Numbered from the stretch's first letter, positions 9,326 through 17,884 are shown. The stretch is DNA of 49,606 bases from Candidatus Microbacterium stercoravium (GCA_019117025.1 DXAM01000026.1:1-49606), one strand, 5' to 3'. Notes: generated from the sequence alone by a model not told the origin. Translations and numbers: made by a program.

Positions 9326-10255
9326 ATGGAACTGTTCGAGCGCGTCGCGAATGCACCGGTCACGCCGCCCCGTCTGCCGCTGGTCGTCCTGCTGACCGGT
9401 TTCACCGACGCGGGCGGCACGGTCGCGAGCATCGTCGACTACATGCGCGAGGAGTTGGAGCCGCGCCCGATCGTCGTGTTCCAGAACGATGAGCTGCTCG
9501 ATTACCGGGCGCGTCGCCCGATCGTGACGTTCGATCGCGACCACCTGTCGGAGTTCCGGGCGCCGCGGCTCGAGCTGTCCCTCGTGCACGATGCGCTGGG
9601 GCAGCCGTTCCTGCTGCTCGCGGGATACGAGCCCGACTTCCAGTGGGAGCGGTTCGTCACGATCGTGCTCGCGCTGGCCGACGAATTCGACGTGGGCACG
9701 ATGACCTGGGTGCACGCGATCGCAATGCCCGTGCCGCATACACGCCCGATCTCGACGACGGTGAGCGGCTCGCGTGGCGACCTCGTGCAGGCTCACTCGG
9801 TGTGGAAGCCGCACACTCAGGTTCCCGCCACGGTCGGACATCTCATCGAATATCGCATGTCTGAGGGCGGGTTCCCGGTCGCCGGGTTCGTCATGCTCGT
9901 GCCGCACTACCTCGCCGAGACCGACTATCCCGGGGCGACGCTCGCGGCGCTCGACAAGCTCATGACCGCGACCGGACTCGTCTTCGGGCTCGATGATCTG
10001 CGCGATGACAACCGCGACTACCTCGTGCGCGTCGAGGAGCAGATCGCGCGCAACGACGACCTCGCGCACATGATCGATACGCTCGAGCAGCGGTTCGACG
10101 CCTACTCCGCCGGCGAGTTCGACGGCGACGTGCGCACGCGAGGAGGAGCGGCGTTCGATGAGGGGGATCTGCCGAGCGCCGACGAACTGGCGGCCGAGCT
10201 GGAACGATTCCTCGCCGACCGCCCGGGCGATGACGATCACCGGCGCTGGGAATAG
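9326..10255 (+). CDS. PAC2 family protein
   Basis: 309 residues. The core (LVVLLTGFTDAGGTVASIVDYMREEL, then DYRARRPIVTFD and a PHYLAETDYPGATLAAL stretch) matches the PAC2 family, named for a proteasome-assembly chaperone and common in actinobacteria. The C-terminal tail (about 255-309) is acidic and probably flexible. The bacterial role is not established. It is divergent from pepA with 54 bp between the start codons and has its own leaderless-type promoter. Confidence 0.87.
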   Translation: MELFERVANAPVTPPRLPLVVLLTGFTDAGGTVASIVDYMREELEPRPIVVFQNDELLDYRARRPIVTFDRDHLSEFRAPRLELSLVHDALGQPFLLLAGYEPDFQWERFVTIVLALADEFDVGTMTWVHAIAMPVPHTRPISTTVSGSRGDLVQAHSVWKPHTQVPATVGHLIEYRMSEGGFPVAGFVMLVPHYLAETDYPGATLAALDKLMTATGLVFGLDDLRDDNRDYLVRVEEQIARNDDLAHMIDTLEQRFDAYSAGEFDGDVRTRGGAAFDEGDLPSADELAAELERFLADRPGDDDHRRWE

Positions 10256-10390
10256 CGTCCGTCCCGTGCGCGTTGTCTCACACAGTGCACCTCGTGGTCA
10301 AGAGGGAGCACGAACGTATGAGAGAATGTTGACCCGAGCCGTTGTCGAACTGGTGTCTTGCGGGATGCGAGCTTGACAAGGGCCTTAATC

Positions 10391-10402
10391 GTGTTCGAAC
10401 AC
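10391..10402. promoter_or_regulatory. 12-bp palindrome upstream of sigA
   Basis: GTGTTCGAACAC is a perfect palindrome 43 nt before the sigA GTG. A TTGACA hexamer sits just upstream at 10373-10378, but no good -10 follows it at 17 nt. It may be an operator; the protein that would bind is unknown. Confidence 0.35.
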
Positions 10403-10445
10403 AACCGGGGCGCTGGCGCGCGGTGACCCTGGCGAAAGGTGAAAC

Positions 10446-11723
10446 GTGACTCCTGCCACGAAGACCGACGAATCCGACGAGACGACGGCCGAAGCGACGG
10501 CCGCGAAGACCACAGCCAAGAAGAAGGCGGCGCCGACGAAGACGACCGCCAAGAAGCCTGCGGCGAAGAAGGCGGCCGCTGCCCCCGCGAAGAAGGCTCC
10601 CGCGAAGAAGGCGGACGCCCCCGCGAAGCCGAAGCGCAAGAAGAACGACGTCGTCGCTGAGCTGATCGGTGACGATACCCCCGAGGTCGAGGAGACCGAG
10701 GAGAAGAAGCCGAAGGCTGAGCAGGTCGAGCCCCTGCCGTCGGGCGCGATCGTGATCAGCCCCTCCGAGGAGGAGGACGTTCCGGTCTATTCCACGCAGA
10801 TCACCGGTGCGACGGCCGACCCGGTCAAGGACTACCTCAAGCAGATCGGCAAGGTGCCGCTGCTGAACGCGGCCGAAGAGGTCGACCTCGCGATGCGCAT
10901 CGAGGCGGGTCTGTTCGCCGAGGAGAAGCTGTCGAAGATGTCGGCGGCTGAGAAGGCGAAGCAGCTCGGGCTCGACATGCAGTGGGTCGTGCGCGACGGG
11001 CGCCGTGCGAAGAGTCACCTGCTCGGTGCGAACCTGCGCCTGGTCGTGTCGCTGGCCAAGCGCTACACCGGCCGCGGCATGCAGTTCCTCGACCTGATCC
11101 AGGAGGGCAACCTCGGCCTGATCCGCGCCGTCGAGAAGTTCGACTACACCAAGGGCTTCAAGTTCTCGACCTACGCGACGTGGTGGATCCGCCAGGCGAT
11201 CACCCGCGCGATGGCCGACCAGGCGCGCACCATCCGCATTCCTGTGCACATGGTCGAGGTCATCAACAAGCTCGCCCGCGTGCAGCGCCAGATGCTGCAG
11301 GACCTCGGTCGCGAGCCCACACCCGAAGAGCTCGCCCGCGAGCTCGACATGACGCCCGAGAAGGTCGTCGAGGTGCAGAAGTACGGCCGCGAGCCGATCT
11401 CGCTGCACACGCCTCTCGGCGAAGACGGCGACAGCGAGTTCGGCGACCTGATCGAGGACACTGAGGCGGTCGTTCCCGCCGATGCGGTGGGCTTCACGAT
11501 GCTGCAGCGCCAGCTCGAGAGCCTGCTCGACTCGCTGTCGGAGCGCGAGGCGGGCGTGATCCGCATGCGCTTCGGCCTGGGCGACGGTCAGCCGAAGACG
11601 CTCGACCAGATCGGCGACACGTTCGGCGTTACGCGCGAGCGGATCCGTCAGATCGAATCGAAGACGATGGCGAAGCTGCGCCACCCGAGCCGCTCGCAGT
11701 CGCTGCGGGACTACCTCGAGTGA
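10446..11723 (+). CDS. sigA: primary RNA polymerase sigma factor (sigma-70 group 1)
   Basis: 425 residues. Residues about 1-65 form a Lys/Ala/Pro-rich tail (repeats such as AKKAAA and PAKKAPAKK) in place of region 1.1, as in HrdB-type actinobacterial primary sigmas. Next come region 1.2 ([15 protein letters not shown]), region 2 with the promoter-melting [19 protein letters not shown], region 3, and the region 4 HTH ([20 protein letters not shown]). It directs housekeeping transcription. The start is GTG at 10446. Its TGA overlaps the GTG of the CofE-like gene by 4 nt, which implies co-translation. The [12 protein letters not shown] neighbourhood is typical of Actinobacteria. Confidence 0.95.
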   Translation: MTPATKTDESDETTAEATAAKTTAKKKAAPTKTTAKKPAAKKAAAAPAKKAPAKKADAPAKPKRKKNDVVAELIGDDTPEVEETEEKKPKAEQVEPLPSGAIVISPSEEEDVPVYSTQITGATADPVKDYLKQIGKVPLLNAAEEVDLAMRIEAGLFAEEKLSKMSAAEKAKQLGLDMQWVVRDGRRAKSHLLGANLRLVVSLAKRYTGRGMQFLDLIQEGNLGLIRAVEKFDYTKGFKFSTYATWWIRQAITRAMADQARTIRIPVHMVEVINKLARVQRQMLQDLGREPTPEELARELDMTPEKVVEVQKYGREPISLHTPLGEDGDSEFGDLIEDTEAVVPADAVGFTMLQRQLESLLDSLSEREAGVIRMRFGLGDGQPKTLDQIGDTFGVTRERIRQIESKTMAKLRHPSRSQSLRDYLE

Positions 11724-12415
11724 GCGTCGAGGCGAACGACGGCAAGGCCCTCGAGGTCTCCGTCGATGGAACCGACTTCCTCCGCATCCCGATCCGCACG
11801 CGGGTCGTCATGCCGGGCGACACGCTCGACGAGATCATTCGCGAGTACGCCGTGGGCAAGACGCAGCCGGGCGACATCCTGTTCGTGACCGAGAAGATCG
11901 TCGCGATCATGCAGGGCCGCTCGTACATGATGAGCGAGATCCGGCCGCGCCGACTCGCGACCTTCCTGTCGCGCTACGTCACGAAGACGTCGTTCGGCAT
12001 CGGGCTCGGCATTCCCGAGACGATGGAGTTCGCGCTCAAAGAGGTCGGCACGCCGCGGATCCTGTTCGCCGCGGCCGTCTCGGCCGTGACCAAGCTGTTC
12101 GGCCGTCGCGGCGACTTCTACCGCATCGCGGGGGAGAAGGCGCGCGCCATCGACGGGCCGACGCCCGGGACGATCCCGCCGTACAACGACGCTGTCGTGC
12201 TCGGGCCCGAGCGCCCGCACGAGGTGGCGCTCGAGGTCAAGAAGCTCGTCGGATGCGACGTCGCGGTCGTCGATATCAACGACATCGGCGGAAACATCCT
12301 GGGGTCGACGATCGACAAAGCCGGCGAACGCCAGCTCGCGCGGATCCTGAGCGATAACCCGCTCGGTCAGGGGCACCAGTCGACGCCGATGGGCATCATC
12401 CGCAAAGCGGGCTGA
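11720..12415 (+). CDS. CofE-like (F420-0:glutamate ligase family) protein
   Basis: 231 residues. [17 protein letters not shown] at about 51-67 and the later [18 protein letters not shown] are recognisable CofE/FbiB N-domain motifs. CofE adds gamma-linked glutamate to coenzyme F420-0 using GTP. No other F420 gene is in the window, and the protein has a divergent middle ([10 protein letters not shown]), so a different acyl or amide ligase role is possible. The GTG start overlaps the sigA stop (GTGA), so it is translated with sigA. It converges on the ATP-grasp gene across the palindrome at 12433-12484. Confidence 0.75.
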   Translation: MSVEANDGKALEVSVDGTDFLRIPIRTRVVMPGDTLDEIIREYAVGKTQPGDILFVTEKIVAIMQGRSYMMSEIRPRRLATFLSRYVTKTSFGIGLGIPETMEFALKEVGTPRILFAAAVSAVTKLFGRRGDFYRIAGEKARAIDGPTPGTIPPYNDAVVLGPERPHEVALEVKKLVGCDVAVVDINDIGGNILGSTIDKAGERQLARILSDNPLGQGHQSTPMGIIRKAG

Positions 12416-12432
12416 CCCGCTCCTCAATTCGT

Positions 12433-12484
12433 CATTTCTGGCACTTTTCCGCACGCAAATGCGTGCAGAAAAGTGCCAGAAATG
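12433..12484. repeat. 52-bp near-perfect palindrome between convergent genes
   Basis: Two 25-bp arms with one mismatch around an AA centre. The outer 16 bases are CATTTCTGGCACTTTT and their exact complement ends at 12484; the inner part is GCACGCA-AA-TGCGTGC. It is clearly more AT-rich than its surroundings and longer than the other terminators here. It may end transcription of both neighbours, or be a copy of a dispersed palindromic repeat. Confidence 0.75.
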
Positions 12485-12510
12485 CAGAGAGAGCGGGCTG
12501 TGGGACGGGG

Positions 12511-13536
12511 TCAGAACCCGATTGCTGCTCGGTAGCGCGGCTTGTGGCCGGTGCGCACGCCCGACACGCTCGGCTTGTTCTCGTAGACGCCCGCCCCCCA
12601 GTTGCCCTCGACGAGCACGGGGCCCTTCTCCGTCGACACGATGTCCCACCCTGCGTACTGCACCTCGGGCACGACGCGGGCGGCGCGGTCGATCAGGGCG
12701 ATCGCCTCGTCGAAGCCCGGCAACTGGAAGTCCGCGATGCGGAAACCGGTGTCGGGGTGCGTCTCGTGCACGTTCGAGTGCGAGTCGTAGCCGGCGCTCA
12801 TGGCGTGGCCCGAGTCGGGGTCGAGCATGGTGTAGAAACCGCCGTACGACATCTGGTCGCTGACCTCGCCGCGTCCGAACTTCTGCGCGACTGCGAGCAC
12901 GTGCACATCGGCACCGTCGTAGAACGCCGTGATGCGCGTGGTGTTCACGGTCCCCGGGCACACGGCCGACAGGTCGGCGTGCTGGGCGATGACCTCTTCG
13001 AGCAGGATCTCATCCGATTCGAGCAGCCTGCGGTGGAAGTCCGTCCAGTCCGAGACCTCCTTCGCGTGATAGCGGCGCACGCCGAGGCCCATGTGGCTGA
13101 CGGGCACCTTCGCGATGACCGTCGCCTGCTCTTCGACGAACGCCCGCACCTCGTCGGCGTTGTCCTTCGTGACGACCATCCACGCGCGATTCATGAAGTC
13201 GGCGAAGCGCTCGTTGAAGGCGACCTTGTCCTCGAAGATCCGGCGCCCTTCAGGCTGGGAGAACCGCTGCGCGAGCTGCGCCGAGACCGGGTGCGTCATG
13301 AACGTCGCGCGCTCTTCGGGGGTCAGGATCGCGAAGTCGAAGTCGACGTAGTCCTGGAAAGCGACGTCCTTGCGCGCCGCCTGCCAGAGCATATCGGCGA
13401 TGACGGTCGGCACCGGCTTGCCGTGCTCGTGACGAACCTCCTTGGCGCGCTCGATCACCGCGCCGATATCGATGCGGCGGGCGCGCTGGGCGAGGTAGCT
13501 CAGCTTCGGTCCGAGGGCGAGGCCATTCGACGGCAT
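12511..13536 (-). CDS. sugar-transfer-associated ATP-grasp protein
   Basis: 341 residues, best matched to the ATPgrasp_ST group of carboxylate-amine ligase folds. Visible ATP-grasp features are a nucleotide-binding lysine (VIAKVP, Lys143), the adenine-contact pair in ILLEEVIAQH (about 177-186), Arg201 in TRITAF, and the metal site in GWDIVSTEKGPVLVEGNWGAG (Glu310, Asn312). The true substrate is unknown; family members often sit with exopolysaccharide or cell-wall genes. ATG 13536 is preceded by GGAGG at good spacing. It is divergent from the racemase-like pair, with 83 bp between starts, so joint control is plausible. Confidence 0.78.
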   Translation of the reverse strand: MPSNGLALGPKLSYLAQRARRIDIGAVIERAKEVRHEHGKPVPTVIADMLWQAARKDVAFQDYVDFDFAILTPEERATFMTHPVSAQLAQRFSQPEGRRIFEDKVAFNERFADFMNRAWMVVTKDNADEVRAFVEEQATVIAKVPVSHMGLGVRRYHAKEVSDWTDFHRRLLESDEILLEEVIAQHADLSAVCPGTVNTTRITAFYDGADVHVLAVAQKFGRGEVSDQMSYGGFYTMLDPDSGHAMSAGYDSHSNVHETHPDTGFRIADFQLPGFDEAIALIDRAARVVPEVQYAGWDIVSTEKGPVLVEGNWGAGVYENKPSVSGVRTGHKPRYRAAIGF

Positions 13537-13606
13537 GGATCCTCCGAGTCGGCGGTAAGTGGACGGCTCGTGCGGCGCGCTGAAGAGGCACCGCACGACC
13601 CCGTCA

Positions 13607-13612
13607 TAGTCT
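13607..13612 (+). promoter_or_regulatory. -10 element for the split racemase operon
   Basis: TAGTCT ends 7 nt before the ATG at 13620, giving a predicted leaderless message for the two racemase-like genes. Confidence 0.5.
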
Positions 13613-13619
13613 AGGGCGG

Positions 13620-14288
13620 ATGAGTGATCCGATTCTGGGGATGAGCATGCCGCGCGCACGCGTGTCGCGCTCCGCGCTCGAACGCAACATCGCGCGAGCG
13701 CTGCGGGCGGCACCCGGCGCAGCGATCGACCTCCGTCGTGATGCCTGCGGACACGGGGCCCCTCTCGTCGCCGCTGCCGCGCGCGCAGCGGGCGTGACGT
13801 GCGCGATCGCGGACGAGGACGCCGGCCGCTGCGGACTCGCGTCCGCTGCGACTCGTGCCCTCCCGCTCGAGGCGGTCTTCGGCCTCGAGGGGAAGGGGGA
13901 ACCCGTGATGACGCTCGTCGCTCCAGTGCTGCAGGTCAAACCGCTGTACGCGGGAGACGGTGTCTCGTACGGCTACCGCCACCGAGCGGCTCGCGACACG
14001 CGGGTCGCGCTCGTCTCCGGTGGGTATGCGCAGGGCGTCGCGCGCGCCATCGGCTCCCGCGCCTCCGTGCTGATCGCGGGCGCCGAGGCTCCGATCGTCG
14101 GCCGAGTCGCCATGGACGTATGCGTCGTCGACATCGGCGATCTCGACGTCGCGGTGCGCGACGAGGCGCTGTTCTTCGGGACGGACCGGCCCGACCTGCT
14201 GCGGGCGTGGGCCGAGGCAACCGGGTGGACCGAGCTCGAGCTCGCTGCCGTTGTCGGCCTCTGCGCATCTCGGGAGGAGGCGGCATGA
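13620..14288 (+). CDS. alanine-racemase-like protein, C-terminal catalytic half with a collapsed PLP barrel
   Basis: 222 residues against about 360-380 for alanine racemase. The first barrel strand is recognisable as LRRDACGHG (36-46), but the PLP lysine of the normal KADAYGHG motif is Arg39 and the PLP-contact tyrosine is Cys43. The middle of the barrel (the usual KxDTGMxRxG, HxANS and RPGxxLYG motifs, about 150 residues) is absent. From about residue 95 the C-terminal domain is intact: VMTLVAPVLQVKPLYAGDG, then VSYGY with the catalytic Tyr117, GGYAQGVARA, and GRVAMD with Met165. Alone it should not bind PLP. It overlaps the next gene by 4 nt (ATGA), so the two are probably made together. 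I infer it supplies the C-terminal domain to the partner protein. Confidence 0.8.
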   Translation: MSDPILGMSMPRARVSRSALERNIARALRAAPGAAIDLRRDACGHGAPLVAAAARAAGVTCAIADEDAGRCGLASAATRALPLEAVFGLEGKGEPVMTLVAPVLQVKPLYAGDGVSYGYRHRAARDTRVALVSGGYAQGVARAIGSRASVLIAGAEAPIVGRVAMDVCVVDIGDLDVAVRDEALFFGTDRPDLLRAWAEATGWTELELAAVVGLCASREEAA

Positions 14289-15319
14289 CCATGACCGGTG
14301 CTGAGCTGCGCATCGACCTGCAGCGCCTGCGCGAGAACGTGCGCGCGGTACGAGAGCGCATGGCACCCGCGGAGGCGCTCGTCGTCATCAAGGACGACGC
14401 TTACGCACAGGGCGTCGAGCCGATCGTCGCCGCGGCGCTCGATGCGGGCGCCGTCTGGTTCGGGGGCATCGACCTCGACAGCGCCGTGCGGGCGAAGCGC
14501 ACCGCCGGAGGACGAGCCCGCGTGCTGTGCTGGATGACGCTCTCCGCCGAAGAGGCCCGTCTCGGAGTCGCCGAGGGGATCGAGCTCGGCGTCGGCGACG
14601 CGGACTACCTCGAGCGTGCGGCGACGGCACCGAGCACGGCGACGCTGCACCTCAAGATCGACACAGGACTGCACCGCAACGGCGTGCGTCCGGAGGCCTG
14701 GGCGGCGTTCTGCGCGCGAGCGGCCGAGCTCGAGCGGGCAGGGCGCATCCGCGTGGCCGGGATCTGGACCCATATCGCGGAGGCGAGCGATGCCGAAGAC
14801 GACGCCTCGCGCGCCGAGTTCGATCACGCCGTCGGCATCGCCCGCGATGCGGGCCTCACGCCCGAGATGCGCCATCTCGCGGCGAGTGCGGCAGCGTGGC
14901 ATCGCCCGGAGTTCCGCTACGACCTCGTGCGCATCGGCGCGTTCTGCTATGGGATCCGGTCGGAGGACGGGCCGGAGATCGGTGGTACGGCACCGATCTC
15001 CTCACTCGTCGCACCCGTCGTGTCCGTCGGGACCGATGTCGAGGTCGCGATCGGGTCCGTCGACGGATTCCCCTCCGCGCTCGCAGGGCGCACCCACGTC
15101 GCGACGCCGGGCGGGGAGAGGGCCCTCGTGCGGGTCGACGCCTTCACCTCGCGCGTCGAGACATGGCCCGGTGCGGCGATCGGCGACGACGTGATCCTGT
15201 TCGGACCCGGCACCCGCGGCGAACCGACCCCGACCGACCTCGGCGAGGCCATCGGCACGGTCGGCGAGGAACCGCTGCTGCGCGTATCCCCGCTCGTGCC
15301 GCGCGTGTACGTCGGCTGA
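14285..15319 (+). CDS. alanine-racemase-like protein, PLP-barrel half with degenerate C-terminal domain
   Basis: 344 residues. The N-terminal PLP barrel is complete: VVIKDDAYAQG with the PLP lysine Lys36 and Tyr40, LKIDTGLHRNG with Lys124 and Arg131, HLAASAA (His197, Ser201; the usual Asn is Ala200), and YDLVRIGAFCYG with Arg216 and Tyr222. The C-terminal domain is eroded: the usual VSYG catalytic tyrosine segment is missing (the sequence passes from VEVAIGSVDGFP into ALAGRT) and the GRVCMD motif has become SRVETW. It keeps what the upstream gene lacks and lacks what that gene keeps. Start ATG 14285 overlaps the upstream TGA. The substrate may be alanine or another amino acid. Confidence 0.85.
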   Translation: MTMTGAELRIDLQRLRENVRAVRERMAPAEALVVIKDDAYAQGVEPIVAAALDAGAVWFGGIDLDSAVRAKRTAGGRARVLCWMTLSAEEARLGVAEGIELGVGDADYLERAATAPSTATLHLKIDTGLHRNGVRPEAWAAFCARAAELERAGRIRVAGIWTHIAEASDAEDDASRAEFDHAVGIARDAGLTPEMRHLAASAAAWHRPEFRYDLVRIGAFCYGIRSEDGPEIGGTAPISSLVAPVVSVGTDVEVAIGSVDGFPSALAGRTHVATPGGERALVRVDAFTSRVETWPGAAIGDDVILFGPGTRGEPTPTDLGEAIGTVGEEPLLRVSPLVPRVYVG

Positions 15320-15361
15320 CGACGAGCCCCGATCAAACGGTCATTGTCCGGACGCGAATGC

Positions 15362-15394
15362 GAAAGGGCCGCCTCCGATCGGAGACGGCCCTTC
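15362..15394. terminator. bidirectional hairpin terminator
   Basis: Stem AAGGGCCG / CGGCCCTT extended by CTCC / GGAG with one mismatch and a GATC loop. It serves the racemase operon (+) and the DUF7455 gene (-); on the minus strand it is followed by TTTCG. Confidence 0.7.
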
Positions 15395-15407
15395 GGATCG
15401 GACCGGA

Positions 15408-15617
15408 TCAGTCCTGAAGCTTGTCGGTCTCGTCGTGCCAGTTCGTGGCGACAGCGCGCAGCTTCTCTTCGAACTTGCGCCCGTGGTGCGCGCAGTAGAG
15501 CAGCTCGCTTCCGCCGACCTCGGCGGCGATGTATGCCTGCGCGCCGCATGCGTCACAGCGATCGAGGGCCGTGAGTCGGTGAGAGACAGGGGCGTCGGCC
15601 AGGGGTGTTGCAGTCAT
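15408..15617 (-). CDS. DUF7455 small zinc-ribbon-like protein
   Basis: 69 residues, found by reading the minus strand. The motif RCDACGAQAYIAA followed by LLYCAHHGRKFEEKL gives Cys21, Cys24, Cys42 and His44/45, a likely zinc site. This matches the short actinobacterial DUF7455 family, which commonly lies beside sigA, parE or related genes. The role is unknown; a small nucleic-acid or polymerase accessory protein is one guess. A GGAG precedes the ATG by 7 nt. It is divergent from parE. Confidence 0.85.
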   Translation of the reverse strand: MTATPLADAPVSHRLTALDRCDACGAQAYIAAEVGGSELLYCAHHGRKFEEKLRAVATNWHDETDKLQD

Positions 15618-15774
15618 CGATCTGTCTCCTTCGTGAGTCGTTCGGTATTGCGGGCCATGCCTCATACAACCATGGAGCCGCGACAAAGATTTCCTCACGG
15701 TGCGAGGTTTCGCCGACGGCGTACGCACAACGTCCGTTCCGTGTGTTCCGCCGGTCTGCCCGGGCATTCGAAGA

Positions 15775-15780
15775 TAAGCT
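15775..15780 (+). promoter_or_regulatory. -10 element of parE, probably leaderless
   Basis: TAAGCT lies 8 nt before the GTG start of parE, with no Shine-Dalgarno sequence between. Confidence 0.45.
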
Positions 15781-15788
15781 CGAATATT

Positions 15789-17882
15789 GTGACGACCGAG
15801 TACTCCGCCCATCATCTTCAGGTTCTCGAAGGGCTCGAGGCCGTGCGCAAACGGCCCGGCATGTACATCGGCTCCAACGGTTCGCCGGGCCTGATGCACT
15901 GCCTGTGGGAGATCATCGACAACTCGGTGGATGAGGCGGTCGCCGGCAACGGGGACCGCATCGTGGTGATCCTGCGCGCCGACGGCAGCGTCGAAGTGCA
16001 GGACCGCGGCCGCGGCGTGCCCGTCGATGTCGAGCCGCGCACCGGGCTCACGGGCGTCGAGGTCGTCTACACCAAGCTGCATGCCGGAGGGAAGTTCGGC
16101 GGCGGATCCTATGCCGCCTCCGGCGGCCTCCACGGCGTGGGCGCCTCGGTCGTCAACGCGCTGAGCGAGCGCCTCGATGTCGAGGTCGATCGCGGCGGCA
16201 AGATCTACGCGATGAGCTTCCACCGCGGCGAGCCCGGCGTGTTCTCCGACACGGGCGAACCGCGCCCCGACGCGTCCTTCTCCCCGTTCGAGAACGGCAG
16301 CGAGCTGCGCGTTGCGGGGAAGGCGCCCCGCGGCGTCACGGGCACCCGCGTGCGGTACTGGGCCGATCGCCAGATCTTCACGAAGGATGCGGCGTTCCAG
16401 TACGACGAGCTCGTCACGCGCGCTCGTCAGACGGCCTTCCTCGTCCCGGGGCTCGAGATCGTCGTGCGCGATGAGCGCTTCGCCGACGACCCCGAGACGG
16501 GAGTGCGCGAGACGACCTACAAGTTCGACGGCGGCCTCGGCGAGTTCGTCGAGTTCCTCTCGACCGACGCACCGGTGACCGATACGTGGCGCCTCGAGGG
16601 CACCGGTTCCTTCACCGAGACGGTGCCGACGCTGCAGGCCGATGGTTCGATGAAGTCGACCGAGGTGGTGCGCGACTGCAACGTCGACATCGCGCTGCGC
16701 TGGGGCACGGGGTACGACACGCACATGCGCTCGTTCGTGAACATCATCGCCACGCCGAAGGGCGGCACCCACCAGCAGGGGTTCGAGCAGGAGCTCACGA
16801 AGCAGCTGCGCGCCGAGGTCGAGAAGAACGCCCGCCGTCTCAAGGTCGGCAGCGACAAGCTCGAGAAGGACGACGTGCTCGCCGGGCTCACGGCGGTGCT
16901 CAACGTGAGCCTTCCCGAGCCGCAGTTCGAGGGACAGACGAAGGAAGTGCTGGGCACGCCCGCGGTGCGTCAGATCGTGGCGAAGGTCGTGCGCGACGGC
17001 ATGAAGCAGCGGTTCTCCTCGACCAAGCGCGACGACAAGAACCAGGTCTCGATGCTGCTCGAGAAGGTCGTCAGCGAGATGAAGGCCCGTGTCTCGGCTC
17101 GGGCGCACAAGGAGACCCAGCGCCGGAAGAACGCGCTGGAGTCGTCGTCGCTGCCCGCGAAGCTGATCGACTGCCGTTCGACCGACGTCTCCGACACCGA
17201 GCTCTTCATCGTCGAGGGCGACTCGGCGCTCGGCACTGCCCGCAAGGCGCGCGACAGCGAGCACCAGGCGCTGTTCCCGATCCGCGGCAAGATCCTGAAC
17301 ACCCAGAAGGCCTCGATCGCCGACATGCTGTCGAACGCCGAGTGCGCGGCGCTGATCCAGGTCGTCGGAGCGGGATCCGGTCGCTCGTTCGACATCGGCT
17401 CGGCGCGCTACGGCAAGGTGATCATGATGAGTGACGCCGACGTCGACGGGGCTCACATCCGCACGCTGCTGCTGACGCTGTTCTACCGTTACATGCGCCC
17501 CCTGATCGAAGACGGGCGCGTATACGCCGCCGTTCCGCCGCTGCATCGCGTCGTCGTCATGAACCCCGGATCGAAGCCGAACGAGACGATCTACACCTAC
17601 AGCGACCGTGAGCTCAACGCGCTGCTCGCGAAGCTGCGCCGCCAGAACAAGCGGTGGCAGGAGCCGATCCAGCGTTACAAGGGGCTCGGCGAGATGGACG
17701 CCGACCAGCTGGCCGAGACGACGATGTCGCGCGACGGGCGTCTGCTGCGCCGCGTGCGCATGGCCGACGCCGAGGCGGCCGGCCACGTGTTCGAGATGCT
17801 CATGGGCAACGAGGTCGCGCCGCGGCGCGAGTTCATCGTGCAGGGCGCAGCGGACCTCGACAAGGAAGCGATCGACGCGTAG
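15789..17882 (+). CDS. parE: DNA topoisomerase IV subunit B
   Basis: 697 residues. The ATPase GHKL part shows EIIDNSVDEAVAG, DRGRGVPVDV and GGLHGVGASVVNALS. The transducer domain follows, and the TOPRIM part has ELFIVEGDSALGTARKARD, FPIRGKILNTQKA and the metal site MSDADVDGAH. It pairs with ParC to decatenate chromosomes. I call it ParE rather than GyrB because dnaA, recF and gyrA are absent and parC lies 3 kb away in the sigA neighbourhood. The frame is open further upstream, but homology starts at VTTEYSAHHLQVLEGLEAVRKRP, so GTG 15789 is the likely start. Its stop is 2 nt from the stop of the convergent EamA gene. Confidence 0.93.
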   Translation: MTTEYSAHHLQVLEGLEAVRKRPGMYIGSNGSPGLMHCLWEIIDNSVDEAVAGNGDRIVVILRADGSVEVQDRGRGVPVDVEPRTGLTGVEVVYTKLHAGGKFGGGSYAASGGLHGVGASVVNALSERLDVEVDRGGKIYAMSFHRGEPGVFSDTGEPRPDASFSPFENGSELRVAGKAPRGVTGTRVRYWADRQIFTKDAAFQYDELVTRARQTAFLVPGLEIVVRDERFADDPETGVRETTYKFDGGLGEFVEFLSTDAPVTDTWRLEGTGSFTETVPTLQADGSMKSTEVVRDCNVDIALRWGTGYDTHMRSFVNIIATPKGGTHQQGFEQELTKQLRAEVEKNARRLKVGSDKLEKDDVLAGLTAVLNVSLPEPQFEGQTKEVLGTPAVRQIVAKVVRDGMKQRFSSTKRDDKNQVSMLLEKVVSEMKARVSARAHKETQRRKNALESSSLPAKLIDCRSTDVSDTELFIVEGDSALGTARKARDSEHQALFPIRGKILNTQKASIADMLSNAECAALIQVVGAGSGRSFDIGSARYGKVIMMSDADVDGAHIRTLLLTLFYRYMRPLIEDGRVYAAVPPLHRVVVMNPGSKPNETIYTYSDRELNALLAKLRRQNKRWQEPIQRYKGLGEMDADQLAETTMSRDGRLLRRVRMADAEAAGHVFEMLMGNEVAPRREFIVQGAADLDKEAIDA

Positions 17883-17884
17883 CG

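Noticed and set aside
10300..10345. LexA/SOS box near CGAACGTATG
   Set aside because: Only one half-site matches; the second half GTTC is absent.
13620..15319. Racemase pair as one gene broken by a frameshift
   Set aside because: Both products have their own N-terminal barrel start and C-terminal domain, so they are two duplicated units with different losses, not two halves of one reading frame.
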